DNA from: Azospirillum brasilense
GTDB taxonomy: Bacteria; Pseudomonadota; Alphaproteobacteria; Azospirillales; Azospirillaceae
NCBI RefSeq assembly: GCF_008365405.1
Contig: NZ_QOKV01000004.1
Coordinates: 299,207 to 363,206, forward strand
DNA length: 64,000 bases
Direction: 5' to 3'
The notes under the pieces were generated by a model. The model did not search any database and was not told the origin of the DNA. It was given only the letters and a program-made list of their open reading frames with translations. The first letter of the stretch is position 1, and the number at the start of each line of letters is the position of its first letter. Shown here in pieces: positions 27,721 to 36,942 of this stretch. The position numbers and the translations under genes were made by a program.

Positions 27721-29349
27721 ATGCGCCGGCTGGTCGTGGGGTGGGTCGCCGCCCTGATGCTGCTGTCCCTGTCCGCGCCGGCCCTGGCGCATGCCGTGCT
27801 GGTGGAGAGCGTTCCGGAGGATGGGGCGCGGCTCGACAGCGCGCCCGCCGAGGCCATGCTGCGCTTCAACGAGCCGGTGCGGCCGGTGTCGGTGACGCTG
27901 ATCGGTCCCGGCGGGGTGACGCTTCCCCTGCCCGCCCCGGCCGCCGGGGACGGGGCGCTGCGCGTCGCGCTGCCCGGCGGGCTGGCGGTGGGAACGCACG
28001 TCCTCAGCTACCGCGTCAGCTCAACGGACGGCCATCCGGTCGCCGGATCGCTCCTGTTCGGGATCGGTGCGGAACCGGAACGACCGGCGCAACTGGACGG
28101 GGCGACACCGCCGGCGACGCTGCTGGCCGCCGCCGCGGTTCGGGCGCTCCATTACGGAAGCCTGCTCGCCTCGGTGGGCGGCGGGCTGTTCCTGGTGCTG
28201 GTGGCGGGGCGGTGGAGTCCGCTGAACCGCCGCCTGCGCCCCGGCCTGTGTCTGGGCGTCGGCGTCGCCGCCCTGGTGGCGCTGCTGAACGCCGGACTGG
28301 CCGGCGCGGTTCTGGAAGGGGCGCCGCTGTCCGCCCTGGCCGGAGCCTCGCCCTGGATCGCCGGCCTGACCAGCACGGCGGGGCCGAGCGCCCTCCTGTC
28401 CTTGCTCAGCCTGATCGCCGTCGCCCTGGGGCTGGCGCTGGAGGAGCGTGGAACGGCGGGCCGCGTGCTGCTGGTCACCGGGGCGGTCGGGGCGGCGCTG
28501 GCGCTCGCCGCCACCGGCCACGCCGCGACGGCGGAGCCGCGCTGGCTCAGCGTGCCGCTGGTCGCCCTGCACGGTCTGGCGGTGGCCTTCTGGATCGGCA
28601 GCTTCTGGCCGCTGGCCGTGCTGCTAAGGACGGAGCCGCCGGCCGAGTCGCTGCGGCTGGTCCGCCGCTTCTCCGCCATCGCGGTTCCGGCGGTGGCGGT
28701 CCTGCTGCTCGCCGGGGCGGGGCTGAGCGCGTTGCAACTCGGCGACCCGCGCACCATCCTGACCACCGCCTACGGCCAGATCTGGACCGGCAAGATTGTC
28801 TGCGCGCTGGCCCTGCTGGCGCTGGCCGCCGTCAACCGCTGGCGGCTGACCCCACGGCTGGAGACCATGGGGACCGAGGGAGCGGCCCGGCTGCGCGCCA
28901 GCGTCCAGACGGAGATGGTGGTGGCCGCGCTGGTCGTGCTGTTCACCGCCGGGCTGGGCACCACCCCGCCGCCGCGCACCCAGGCCCTGCCGGTCTTCGC
29001 CGAGAAGCCGGCGGGCTTCAGCACCGCGGTCGTGGCCCGCGGGCGCACGGCCATCGTCACGGTGACCCCGGCGACGCCAGGAGCGAACCGCGTCGAGATG
29101 CGCCTGACCGGACCGGACGGCGCGCCGCTCGACGCGCTGGAGGTGTCGGCAGAATTGGCCCTGCCCGCCGCCGGGATCGAGGGCATCACCCGCCCCCTGC
29201 CCAAGGTGGCGCCCGGCGTCTACGCGGCGGACGGGGTGGCTCTGCCGGTGGCCGGGTCCTGGGCGGTGCGGCTCGACGCGCTGGTCAGCGACTTCGAGAC
29301 GGTGCCCTTCCGCGCGGCGGTGCCCGTGGCGGTACCGGTCGGCCGCTGA
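27721..29349 (+). CDS. CopC-CopD fusion, copper resistance/import protein
   Basis: A 542-residue fusion. After a signal peptide ending in APALAHA, a CopC beta-sandwich domain starts with the copper-binding His (HAVLVESVPEDGARLD) and ends with SYRVSSTDGHPVAGSLLFGIG. A CopD domain with about eight membrane helices follows (from about 135), and a periplasmic beta-rich C-terminal domain (from about 420) ends the protein. CopC binds periplasmic copper and CopD is thought to move it inward. AAGGGA precedes ATG 27721. Its stop is 6 nt from the stop of the convergent PotA-type gene. Confidence 0.9.
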   Translation: MRRLVVGWVAALMLLSLSAPALAHAVLVESVPEDGARLDSAPAEAMLRFNEPVRPVSVTLIGPGGVTLPLPAPAAGDGALRVALPGGLAVGTHVLSYRVSSTDGHPVAGSLLFGIGAEPERPAQLDGATPPATLLAAAAVRALHYGSLLASVGGGLFLVLVAGRWSPLNRRLRPGLCLGVGVAALVALLNAGLAGAVLEGAPLSALAGASPWIAGLTSTAGPSALLSLLSLIAVALGLALEERGTAGRVLLVTGAVGAALALAATGHAATAEPRWLSVPLVALHGLAVAFWIGSFWPLAVLLRTEPPAESLRLVRRFSAIAVPAVAVLLLAGAGLSALQLGDPRTILTTAYGQIWTGKIVCALALLALAAVNRWRLTPRLETMGTEGAARLRASVQTEMVVAALVVLFTAGLGTTPPPRTQALPVFAEKPAGFSTAVVARGRTAIVTVTPATPGANRVEMRLTGPDGAPLDALEVSAELALPAAGIEGITRPLPKVAPGVYAADGVALPVAGSWAVRLDALVSDFETVPFRAAVPVAVPVGR

Positions 29350-29355
29350 CCGGCA

Positions 29356-30417
<1,062 letters not shown>

Positions 30418-30477
30418 AGGCACCTGATTGGAAGGTCAATCCCTTTTGGGACGATCACACGCCGCCGCCCTTAGCCC

Positions 30478-30651
30478 TTCACCCTCCGGGGAGAGGGTGG
30501 CCCGGAGGGCTGGTGAGGGGGGTGCGCATGGCGGTGCGTCCGGCACACGCGCAACCCCCTCACCCTAACCCTCTCCCCGCTTTCGGCGGACCGAAGGTCC
30601 GCCTGTCGCGTCAGCGCAAACTTCGTTTGCGCGTGAGCGGAGGGGAGAGGG
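30478..30651. repeat. Composite intergenic palindromic repeat, three-way-junction type
   Basis: The better part spans 30569-30651. An outer perfect 10-bp stem (30569-30578 with 30642-30651) encloses two perfect 8-bp hairpins with 3-nt loops, at 30585-30603 and 30614-30632. That gives a cruciform or three-way junction. Just left, 30478-30530 holds another CTCCGGG/CCCGGAG palindrome flanked by CACC and GGTG. The CCCTCACCCTAACCCTCTCCCC style is common in alphaproteobacterial spacers. It separates the binding-protein gene from the PotA gene and could fold in the transcript to reduce downstream expression. Confidence 0.8.
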
Positions 30652-30679
30652 GATATTGGGTTGCGGGAGAGGGTCGCAC

Positions 30680-31864
30680 TCACGCGGCCAGGAAGCGGTC
30701 CTGGTACTCGTTGCGGATGGAAACGTACCAGGCCTCCTGGATCGGCCACCACCACAGCTTCTGCAGCGCGTCGCCCGGATAGGCGTCGGCGAAGAACTGC
30801 TTGTTCAGGTCGGACAGATGAGCCTCCGCCCCGACCGCCGTGCTGGAGATGCCGGAATGGTTGGTGTAGAGGGCGCCCGCCTCCGGCGTGTAGAACCAGT
30901 TGATCCAGGCGTAGGCCTGCTCCAGGTTCGCCGCCTTGGCCGGGATCGCGAAGCCCTCCATCCAGGCCAGCGCCCCTTCCTTGGGCGCCAGGAAGCGGAT
31001 CGGCAGCCCCTCCTTGCGCAGGGCGACCGCGGACGAATCCCAGGTCTGGCCGATGACGCAGCCGTTGGTGCGGAAGGCGCCCTGGGCCTCGTTCTCGTTC
31101 GACCAGAACTGGCCGATGGCCTTCTTGTTGGCGGCTGCGACCTGAAGGATCGCGTCGAAATTGGCCCGCGCCTTCGCCTCGTCCTTGAACTGCTCGCGGA
31201 TCGGGTGGGGCAGCTTGCCCTGGCCTTCCAGCCACAGGCCGATGCCGATCAGGCCGGAATGGCCGCGCACGGTCACCTTGCCGGCGTGCTCCGGCTTCCA
31301 CAGGTCGCCGTAGCTGGCGGTGCCGTAGGTCAGCGGCGCCTTGTTCATGTCATAGGCGATGGCCTCGGTCCCCCAGTCGGCGGGGGCGAAGAAGCGCTTG
31401 CCGCCGACCACGGCGCCCATGGCGGCGGAGCCCTCGACCGCCGACTTCAGGCAGCCGTCCCACTTGACCTTCGACTCGTCCAGCGGCTGGACCAGCTCGA
31501 ACTCCACATAGTTCGGCACGCGGTCCACCGTCGGGTGGATGATGTCGAAGCCGGCGCCGCCGGTGGCCTTGAGCTGGTTCAGCAGCTCGTCGTTGGTGCC
31601 GTATTCGGTCAGGCTGGCCTTGATGCCGGTCTTCTTCTCGAAGTCGGCCAGCATGTCCGGGCTGATGTAGCCGGCCCAGGAGAAGATCTTGACGCTGCCC
31701 GACGCGGCGCGGCCCTCGCGCAGGATGAAGGGGCCGGCCGCGGCGACGCCCGCGGCGGCGGCGGTGCCCTGGAGGAGCAGGCGGCGGGTGAAGCCCTTGG
31801 CGGCGCGCTGCGTCTCGGCGCTGCAGCGCTGTTCCAGGCTGGTGGTTTCCGGAACCTTGGTCAT
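30680..31864 (-). CDS. Periplasmic substrate-binding protein, PotD/PotF type
   Basis: A 394-residue binding protein. The N-terminus carries a twin-arginine signal (FTRRLLLQGTAAAAG) ending near AASGSVKIFSW. The mature part starts with the PotD-like VKIFSWAGYISPDMLADFEK and contains DIIHPTVDRVPNYV and WEGFAI-type hinge segments (WMEGFAIPAK). It feeds the PotA-PotB-PotC transporter coded by the surrounding minus-strand genes. The ligand is likely a polyamine or related compound, judged by family only. ATG 31864 gives the full signal peptide. Confidence 0.88.
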   Translation of the reverse strand: MTKVPETTSLEQRCSAETQRAAKGFTRRLLLQGTAAAAGVAAAGPFILREGRAASGSVKIFSWAGYISPDMLADFEKKTGIKASLTEYGTNDELLNQLKATGGAGFDIIHPTVDRVPNYVEFELVQPLDESKVKWDGCLKSAVEGSAAMGAVVGGKRFFAPADWGTEAIAYDMNKAPLTYGTASYGDLWKPEHAGKVTVRGHSGLIGIGLWLEGQGKLPHPIREQFKDEAKARANFDAILQVAAANKKAIGQFWSNENEAQGAFRTNGCVIGQTWDSSAVALRKEGLPIRFLAPKEGALAWMEGFAIPAKAANLEQAYAWINWFYTPEAGALYTNHSGISSTAVGAEAHLSDLNKQFFADAYPGDALQKLWWWPIQEAWYVSIRNEYQDRFLAA

Positions 31865-32068
31865 GGCACCTGCTCTCCCCTTTTCTTATTGGCCCGAATT
31901 CATGCTGGCTGTGCCCATCGCGGGGCCGGCCGCGGGGCCGGTCCAGCCGGACTCCGCCGCAGCGGCAACTGTGCCGCGATATCCGGGCGCCGTCCATGGC
32001 TCAAGCGGGAGTGGGCCCAAACTTCATCGACCTGTAACGGATCGTCCTGCAACGGGCCGGAGGCCCGG

Positions 32069-33613
32069 TCAGCTCTCCAGCATGCGGCGGAGAAGCTCGA
32101 CGTCCTCGGCGAAGGCGGGGTCGGTGGTGCGCAGTTCCTCCACCTTCTTCACCGCGTGCATCACGGTGGTGTGGTCGCGCCCGCCGAACTTGCGCCCGAT
32201 CTCCGGCAGGGAGCGGGCGGTGAGCTGCTTGGCGAGATACATGGCGACCTGCCGCGGGCGGGCCACGGCGCGGGCGCGGCGGGCCGAATGCATGTCGGCC
32301 ACGCGGATGTTGAAATGCTCCGCCACCCGCTTCTGGATCTCGTCGATGGTGACGCGACGGTCGTTGGCGCGCAGCAGATCGTGCAGCACCTCCTGCGTCG
32401 ATTCCAGCGAGATGGCCCGGCCGACCAGCTCGGCGTGGGCGACGATGCGGTTCAGCGCCCCTTCCAGCTCGCGCACGTTCGAGGTGATCTTGTGGGCGAG
32501 GAACTCCAGCACCTTCAGCGGGATGGCCGCGTTCAGCGCGTCCGCCTTGGCCTGGAGGATGCCCAGCCGCAGCTCGTAGGTGGTCGGATGGATGTCCGCG
32601 ACGAGGCCCCAGCCGAGGCGGGAGCGCAGCCGCTCCTCCATGCCTTCCAGGTCGGACGGGCTCTTGTCGGCAGAGATGATGACCTGACGGTTCTGGTCCA
32701 CCAGCGCGTTGAAGGTGTGGAAGAATTCCTCCTGGGTGCTGTCCTTGCCGCTGATGAACTGCACGTCGTCGATCATCAGCACGTCCACCGAGCGGAACTG
32801 CTGCTTGAAGGCCATGGTGTCCTTGAAGCGCAACGCCCGGATGAACTGGTACATGAACTTTTCCGCCGACAGGTAGATCACCTTGCGGTTCGGATCGTTC
32901 CGCCGGATCTGCCAGGCGATGGCGTGCATCAGGTGCGTCTTGCCCAGCCCGACCCCGCCGTAGAGGAACAGCGGGTTGAAGGTGACCGAGGTGGCGTCGG
33001 CGACGCGCCGGGCGGCGGCGTGGGCCAGTTCGTTCGGCTTGCCCACCACGAAATTCTCGAAGGTGAAGCGGGGGTCCAGCGGCGCGGAGATGTCGGTCCG
33101 GTCCTCCAGCACCGAGGCCACCGCCGTGGGCGACTCGTCCGACGCGAAGGAGGGCGGCCCCGCCGAATAGGAGGACCCGATGTAGGAGTTGGCGCCGTAG
33201 GAGGCAGCCCCATAGGAAGCGGACTGGTTGAGCGCCGCGGCCCGCGGGGCAGGCATCGGAGGAACCGGGCCGCTACCGACGGTGCCGTCGGCCGGAGCGG
33301 AGTCGCGCGATGCCTCGCCCGCGTCCTCGTCCGGCATCAGCATGGACGGGGCGTTGGCGGAGGCGACCACGACGTCGATGGACAGGACGTCCGGATTCTC
33401 GCCGGCCCACAGGTTGCGGATGCGGTCGGCGTAGTGGGTCAGCACCCAGTCGCGCATGAAGCGGGTGGGCACGACGATGCGCACCTCCCCGCCGCGGATT
33501 CCGGCGAAGGAAAGCGGCTGCAGCCAGCTGCGGTAGGCGATCTCGCCCACCTCGTCCTTGAGGCGGCCCCGGATGCGGGCCCACTGCTGATCCAACGACG
33601 CGCCGACCGACAT
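32069..33613 (-). CDS. dnaA: Chromosomal replication initiator DnaA
   Basis: A 514-residue initiator. Domain I ([21 protein letters not shown]) binds helicase partners; a long low-complexity domain II rich in Ala, Ser, Tyr and Gly follows (residues about 100-175). Domain III is the AAA+ core, Walker [11 protein letters not shown] (K225) and Walker B LMIDDVQF. Domain IV has the DnaA-box reader [16 protein letters not shown] and [21 protein letters not shown] 33613 ([11 protein letters not shown]) has AGGGGAAGC upstream; the frame extends 18 codons further. The gene stands alone with a 633-nt non-coding region upstream. Confidence 0.98.
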   Translation of the reverse strand: MSVGASLDQQWARIRGRLKDEVGEIAYRSWLQPLSFAGIRGGEVRIVVPTRFMRDWVLTHYADRIRNLWAGENPDVLSIDVVVASANAPSMLMPDEDAGEASRDSAPADGTVGSGPVPPMPAPRAAALNQSASYGAASYGANSYIGSSYSAGPPSFASDESPTAVASVLEDRTDISAPLDPRFTFENFVVGKPNELAHAAARRVADATSVTFNPLFLYGGVGLGKTHLMHAIAWQIRRNDPNRKVIYLSAEKFMYQFIRALRFKDTMAFKQQFRSVDVLMIDDVQFISGKDSTQEEFFHTFNALVDQNRQVIISADKSPSDLEGMEERLRSRLGWGLVADIHPTTYELRLGILQAKADALNAAIPLKVLEFLAHKITSNVRELEGALNRIVAHAELVGRAISLESTQEVLHDLLRANDRRVTIDEIQKRVAEHFNIRVADMHSARRARAVARPRQVAMYLAKQLTARSLPEIGRKFGGRDHTTVMHAVKKVEELRTTDPAFAEDVELLRRMLES

Positions 33614-33680
33614 GCTTCCCCTACCCCGCTCCTTTCCCCCCGGGCGGCCCAGCGCCGCAGGGGGCACCGTCCCGCTCGAC

Positions 33681-33722
33681 TTAACTCAGACCCTTTAACT
33701 TAGGCCCCTTAACTTAGGCTTC
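33681..33722. repeat. Three tandem 14-nt units upstream of dnaA
   Basis: Units TTAACTCAGACCCT, TTAACTTAGGCCCC and TTAACTTAGGCTTC follow without gaps at 33681, 33695 and 33709. They share TTAACTnAG-C and lie 68-109 nt before the dnaA start. The 14-nt period does not match the CtrA spacing (TTAA-N7-TTAA), so the binding factor, if any, is unknown. Confidence 0.8.
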
Positions 33723-34199
33723 TTGCCTTCAAAACGTTCCTCTCCTGAAGACTCCAACGGTGGATGCCTCCCAACTGGGCGACAATACTATCCCTTTGGC
33801 GAAGTTGGACTCCGCCTTTGCCACGTCGAGTTTTAAGAAAAGCATCGCTCCAGGAGCAACGGGTTGAGTCGAGCTTCTTGAGCGTCCCGCAGCGTTGCCC
33901 GCCGCTTTGAACGTCTCCGTCCTTTAGCAAATGGCGCGTGATATCAAAGACAACATCGGTGCGCCATTCCCAACGGATCGAAAGTCTAATCAGCCGCCCT
34001 CGCCGTGGCAATAGGACAGAAAGCGAACGGTCCGGACTGCGGCAAAAATCACGCAACCCCTCCGGAAGCCGCCCCTGCCCTCACGAAAGACCAGGACCAC
34101 CGGAAGCGCCTCGCCGCCCAGCAGCCGCGATCCCCTGCCCCACCGGAGTTCTGCCGGAGGACTCGGAAAGACCGGAGATTGTACTTATCAAAAACGCAA

Positions 34200-34230
34200 A
34201 AAGCCGCGCCCAGACCTGGTGCGCGGCTTT
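34200..34230 (-). terminator. Rho-independent terminator of rpsT
   Basis: Perfect 10-bp stem (34200-34209 and 34221-34230) with an 11-nt loop. On the minus strand it is followed by TTTTGCGTTTTTG. It lies 16 nt past the rpsT stop, so it should end the rpsT transcript. Confidence 0.9.
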
Positions 34231-34246
34231 ATAACGCCGAGTAAAC

Positions 34247-34507
34247 TCAGAGAGCCTTGATGCGGGCCGACAGGCGCGACAGCTTGCGCGACACGGTGTT
34301 CCTGTGCAGGACGCCCTTGGAGGCCCCACGCATCATTTCCGGCTGCGCGGCCTTGAAAGCCTCAGCGGCTTCAGCCTTGTTGCCGGACGAGATCGCCGTC
34401 TCGACCTTCTTCACGAAGGTGCGGATACGGCTGACGCGGTTACGGTTGATCTCCGTACGACGCGCGGTTTGACGAATGCGCTTTTCAGCAGACTTATGAT
34501 TGGCCAT
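34247..34507 (-). CDS. rpsT: 30S ribosomal protein S20
   Basis: An 86-residue basic, helical protein starting [17 protein letters not shown], the hallmark N-terminus of S20, and ending [11 protein letters not shown]. It binds 16S rRNA in the small subunit. The start at 34507 is fixed by this sequence. It has its own consensus promoter (34553-34581) and terminator (34200-34230), so it is a single-gene transcript. The position next to dnaA is common in alphaproteobacteria. Confidence 0.98.
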   Translation of the reverse strand: MANHKSAEKRIRQTARRTEINRNRVSRIRTFVKKVETAISSGNKAEAAEAFKAAQPEMMRGASKGVLHRNTVSRKLSRLSARIKAL

Positions 34508-34552
34508 GAAAACCCTACTCCGGACGACACGCCTGTCCCAGTGCGAGGGGGC

Positions 34553-34581
34553 CTTATACGCTCCAGCCGAATGAGAGTCAA
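34553..34581 (-). promoter_or_regulatory. Sigma-70-type promoter of rpsT
   Basis: On the minus strand TTGACT (34581-34576) and TATAAG (34558-34553) are separated by exactly 17 nt. Both hexamers differ from consensus by one base. The predicted start near 34546 leaves a leader of about 40 nt before ATG 34507. One of the clearest promoters in the window. Confidence 0.85.
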
Positions 34582-34642
34582 GGCACCGTCCAACACTGTT
34601 TTTCGGCAAAGGATAGATTACGAGATCTTGACGGATTTCTGG

Positions 34643-34669
34643 TCCTCCCCCGCTAGATACGGGGGAGGA
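34643..34669. repeat. Intergenic hairpin downstream of enoyl-CoA hydratase gene
   Basis: A perfect 10-bp stem (TCCTCCCCCG at 34643-34652 and its complement at 34660-34669) with a 7-nt loop, 11 nt past the stop of the minus-strand gene. No T-run follows on that strand. It resembles the hairpin at 53876-53900 and may be a member of a dispersed repeat family. Confidence 0.7.
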
Positions 34670-34680
34670 GTCGGGGGATG

Positions 34681-35457
34681 TCAGCGATGCTTCCAATCCG
34701 GCTGACGCTTCTCGGCGAAGGCGGCCATGCCTTCCTTCTGGTCTTCGACGGCGAAAGTGGCGTGGAAGATTCGGCGCTCCACCCGGATGCCCTCGGACAT
34801 GGTGGTCTCGTAGGCGGCGTTGACGGCGTCCTTGGCCATCATGACGACCGGGCGCGAGAGCTTGGCGATCTTCTCGGCGACCCGCACCGCCTCGTCCACC
34901 AGATCCGCCGCCGGCACGATGCGGCTGACGAGGCCGGCGCGCTCGGCCTCGGCGGCGTCCATCAGGCGGCCGGTCAGACACATCTCCATGGCTTTGGACT
35001 TGCCGACGAAGCGGGTCAGGCGCTGCGTGCCGCCGGCGCCGGGAATGGTGCCGATGGTGATCTCCGGCTGGCCGAACTTGGCGGTGTCGGCGGCCAGGAT
35101 GAAGTCGGCCATCATCGCCAGCTCGCAGCCGCCGCCCAGCGCGTAGCCGGCGACCGCGGCGATGGTCGGCTTGCGGCACTTGGCCAGACGCTCCCACTTG
35201 GCGGTGATGAAGTTGGCCTTGTAGACGTCCATGTAGGAGAAATTCTGCATCTCCTTGATGTCGGCGCCGGCGGCGAAGGCCTTCTCCGAACCCGTGACCA
35301 CGATGGCGCCGACGGAGTCGTCGGCCTCCAGGGCGTCCAGCGCCTGGCCCAGCTCGGTCACCAGCAGGTCGGACAGCGCGTTCAGCGCCTTGGGCCGGTT
35401 CAGCGTGACGAGCCCGACCGGTCCGCGGGTTTCGACGAGAATGGTTTCGTACGGCAT
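34681..35457 (-). CDS. Enoyl-CoA hydratase
   Basis: A 258-residue crotonase-fold enzyme adding water to trans-2-enoyl-CoA. The oxyanion-hole segment [11 protein letters not shown] and the two catalytic-Glu regions ([17 protein letters not shown] and [17 protein letters not shown]) match short-chain enoyl-CoA hydratases (EchA/PaaF/FadB1 type) closely. The length is standard. It may serve fatty acid, phenylacetate or butanoate metabolism; neighbours (rpsT, mutM) give no pathway. ATG 35457 gives the normal [12 protein letters not shown] start. Confidence 0.92.
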   Translation of the reverse strand: MPYETILVETRGPVGLVTLNRPKALNALSDLLVTELGQALDALEADDSVGAIVVTGSEKAFAAGADIKEMQNFSYMDVYKANFITAKWERLAKCRKPTIAAVAGYALGGGCELAMMADFILAADTAKFGQPEITIGTIPGAGGTQRLTRFVGKSKAMEMCLTGRLMDAAEAERAGLVSRIVPAADLVDEAVRVAEKIAKLSRPVVMMAKDAVNAAYETTMSEGIRVERRIFHATFAVEDQKEGMAAFAEKRQPDWKHR

Positions 35458-35538
35458 GATGCAGCAGGCTCCCGTGGTTTGGCCCCCTCGCTCATGTCCG
35501 GGGGGCGTTCTGGTTTGCTCTTGGTCTCTTTTGGAGGA

Positions 35539-35985
35539 TCAGCGCGGAATCAGCGAGAAGCGGACGACCGTGGCCACCGCCTTCTGGACAGCGGCGCGGG
35601 CCGGCTCGACGAATTCCAGGCGCAGTTCCTCGCCCTCCCGCAGGAAACTGGCGCCGCCGCCCGTCCGTTGCGGGGCGCGGGTCCAACCGAGCTGCGGCAT
35701 GGTCTGGTTGTAGAAGGACAGGACCGCGTTGCGGTCCATGGCACCCGCCATGACCGACTGGGCGATGCGTCCGGCGGGCTTGTCGAAGACCAGCGGCGCC
35801 TCCTCGGCGGGGGCGAGGCCCGGCATGACCGGCACGTCCCCCATGCCTTCGACGTAGCGGGTGGGGTCGGCGGCCCAGGCGGACGAGGTCGCGGGCAATG
35901 GAACCCCGGCCAGACCCGCAAGGGCGGGGCCGGCGAGGAGAAGGGCGGCGAGCGCCGCCCTGGCGGTGGCCGATGGAGCCGTCAT
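35539..35985 (-). CDS. Secreted hypothetical protein next to mutM
   Basis: A 148-residue protein with a signal peptide (TARAALAALLLAGPALAGLAG, cleavage likely near SSAWAAD). The mature part of about 105 residues contains DRNAVLSFYNQTMPQLGWTR and LRLEFVEPA, a pattern seen in small periplasmic proteins that pair a short helix with a beta-sheet. No catalytic motif was recognised. ATG 35985 is chosen over a GTG three codons earlier. It starts 14 nt past the mutM stop, so the two are probably co-transcribed. Function unknown. Confidence 0.75.
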   Translation of the reverse strand: MTAPSATARAALAALLLAGPALAGLAGVPLPATSSAWAADPTRYVEGMGDVPVMPGLAPAEEAPLVFDKPAGRIAQSVMAGAMDRNAVLSFYNQTMPQLGWTRAPQRTGGGASFLREGEELRLEFVEPARAAVQKAVATVVRFSLIPR

Positions 35986-35999
35986 ACCTTCCACCTATA

Positions 36000-36842
36000 T
36001 CAACGCTGGCGTTGCGGACAATAGAAAGTCGAACGGCCCGCCTGGACGATCCGGCGGACGCCCCCGGTCTTCGCCACGTCGCAGCTGCAGCCCGGACAGG
36101 GCGCGCCCTCGCGGTCGTAGACCGAGAACTGGTGCTGGAAATAGCCGAGTTCCCCCGACGCCTGCCGGTAGTCGCGCAAGGACGATCCCCCCGCGGCGAT
36201 GGCCCGCTCCAGCACCGTGCGGATCGCCGTGGCCAGCCGCTCCGCCTTGGCGCCGGTCACCGTGGCGGCGATGCGCGTGGGGCTGAGGCGGGCGAGGAAC
36301 AGCGCTTCCGACACGTAGATGTTGCCGAGCCCGGCGACCACGTTCTGGTCCAGCAGGGCAGCCTTGATGCTGGTCATCCGCCCGGCTAGCCGCGCGGCCA
36401 GCACCGGTCCGGAGAAGGCGTTGCCCAGCGGCTCCGGCCCCAGCGCGCGCAGCAGCGGGTGCTCGGCGAGCGTCTCCGCCATGGCGAGGTCCATCAGGCC
36501 GAAGCGGCGGGCGTCGTTGAAGGTCACCACCGTCCCGGCGTCGGTCTCCAGCACGACATGGTCGTGGGCGCCCCAGGCGGCGGGCCGTTCCGGCGTGATG
36601 ATCATGCGGCCCGACATGCCGAGATGGGCGATCAGCACCGTCCCGTCGTCGAGATGGATCAGGATGTATTTGGCGCGGCGGCGCACCGACTCGACGCGGC
36701 GCCCGGTCAGCCGCTCGCAGAAGCCGGCCGGAAAGGGAACCCGCAGGTTGGCGCGGCGCTGGAGCACCTGGACCAGCGTCCGCCCCTCCAGATGCGGGGC
36801 GAGGCCGCGGCAGACGGTTTCGACTTCGGGAAGTTCGGGCAT
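36000..36842 (-). CDS. mutM: Formamidopyrimidine-DNA glycosylase MutM/Fpg with altered zinc finger
   Basis: A 280-residue base-excision repair enzyme removing 8-oxoguanine and formamidopyrimidines. The N-terminus [10 protein letters not shown] gives the catalytic Pro and Glu; HLGMSGR, NDARRFG and the [18 protein letters not shown]2TH region are present. The C-terminal zinc finger has C-P-G-C, then [12 protein letters not shown], where Arg stands at the place of the fourth Cys of the usual CPxC pair; CGC differs from TGC by one base. An extra Cys two residues after the first pair (CPGCSC) might compensate. ATG 36842 is chosen since the 13-codon extension would mask the catalytic N-terminus. 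Confidence 0.95.
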   Translation of the reverse strand: MPELPEVETVCRGLAPHLEGRTLVQVLQRRANLRVPFPAGFCERLTGRRVESVRRRAKYILIHLDDGTVLIAHLGMSGRMIITPERPAAWGAHDHVVLETDAGTVVTFNDARRFGLMDLAMAETLAEHPLLRALGPEPLGNAFSGPVLAARLAGRMTSIKAALLDQNVVAGLGNIYVSEALFLARLSPTRIAATVTGAKAERLATAIRTVLERAIAAGGSSLRDYRQASGELGYFQHQFSVYDREGAPCPGCSCDVAKTGGVRRIVQAGRSTFYCPQRQR

Positions 36843-36942
36843 GATGGCAAGGAGGATGGTGGGAAGCGCCGGTTGACGCAAGGGGGCACGTGTTGACGCT
36901 CATCGGGGAGCGGGCACCCATGGCGGCGAACGGATGGCGCCC

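Larger units (their letters stand above)
33614..34246. other. Non-coding region between rpsT and dnaA
   Basis: A 633-nt stretch with visibly lower GC than flanking genes and no convincing coding frame. It holds three tandem 14-nt units (33681-33722), three GANTC sites (33750-33754, 33808-33812, 33866-33870) spaced exactly 58 nt apart, and the rpsT terminator (34200-34230). No perfect DnaA box (TTATCCACA) was seen by eye, so an origin is not claimed. The dnaA promoter should lie here. Confidence 0.6.

Noticed and set aside
33709..34056. Possible 115-residue minus-strand gene upstream of dnaA
   Set aside because: No ribosome site, no GC-rich third-position bias, no family resemblance, and it covers the 14-nt repeats and GANTC sites.
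33614..34246. Replication origin next to dnaA
   Set aside because: No perfect TTATCCACA-type box or cluster was seen by eye, so the low-GC spacer alone is not enough.
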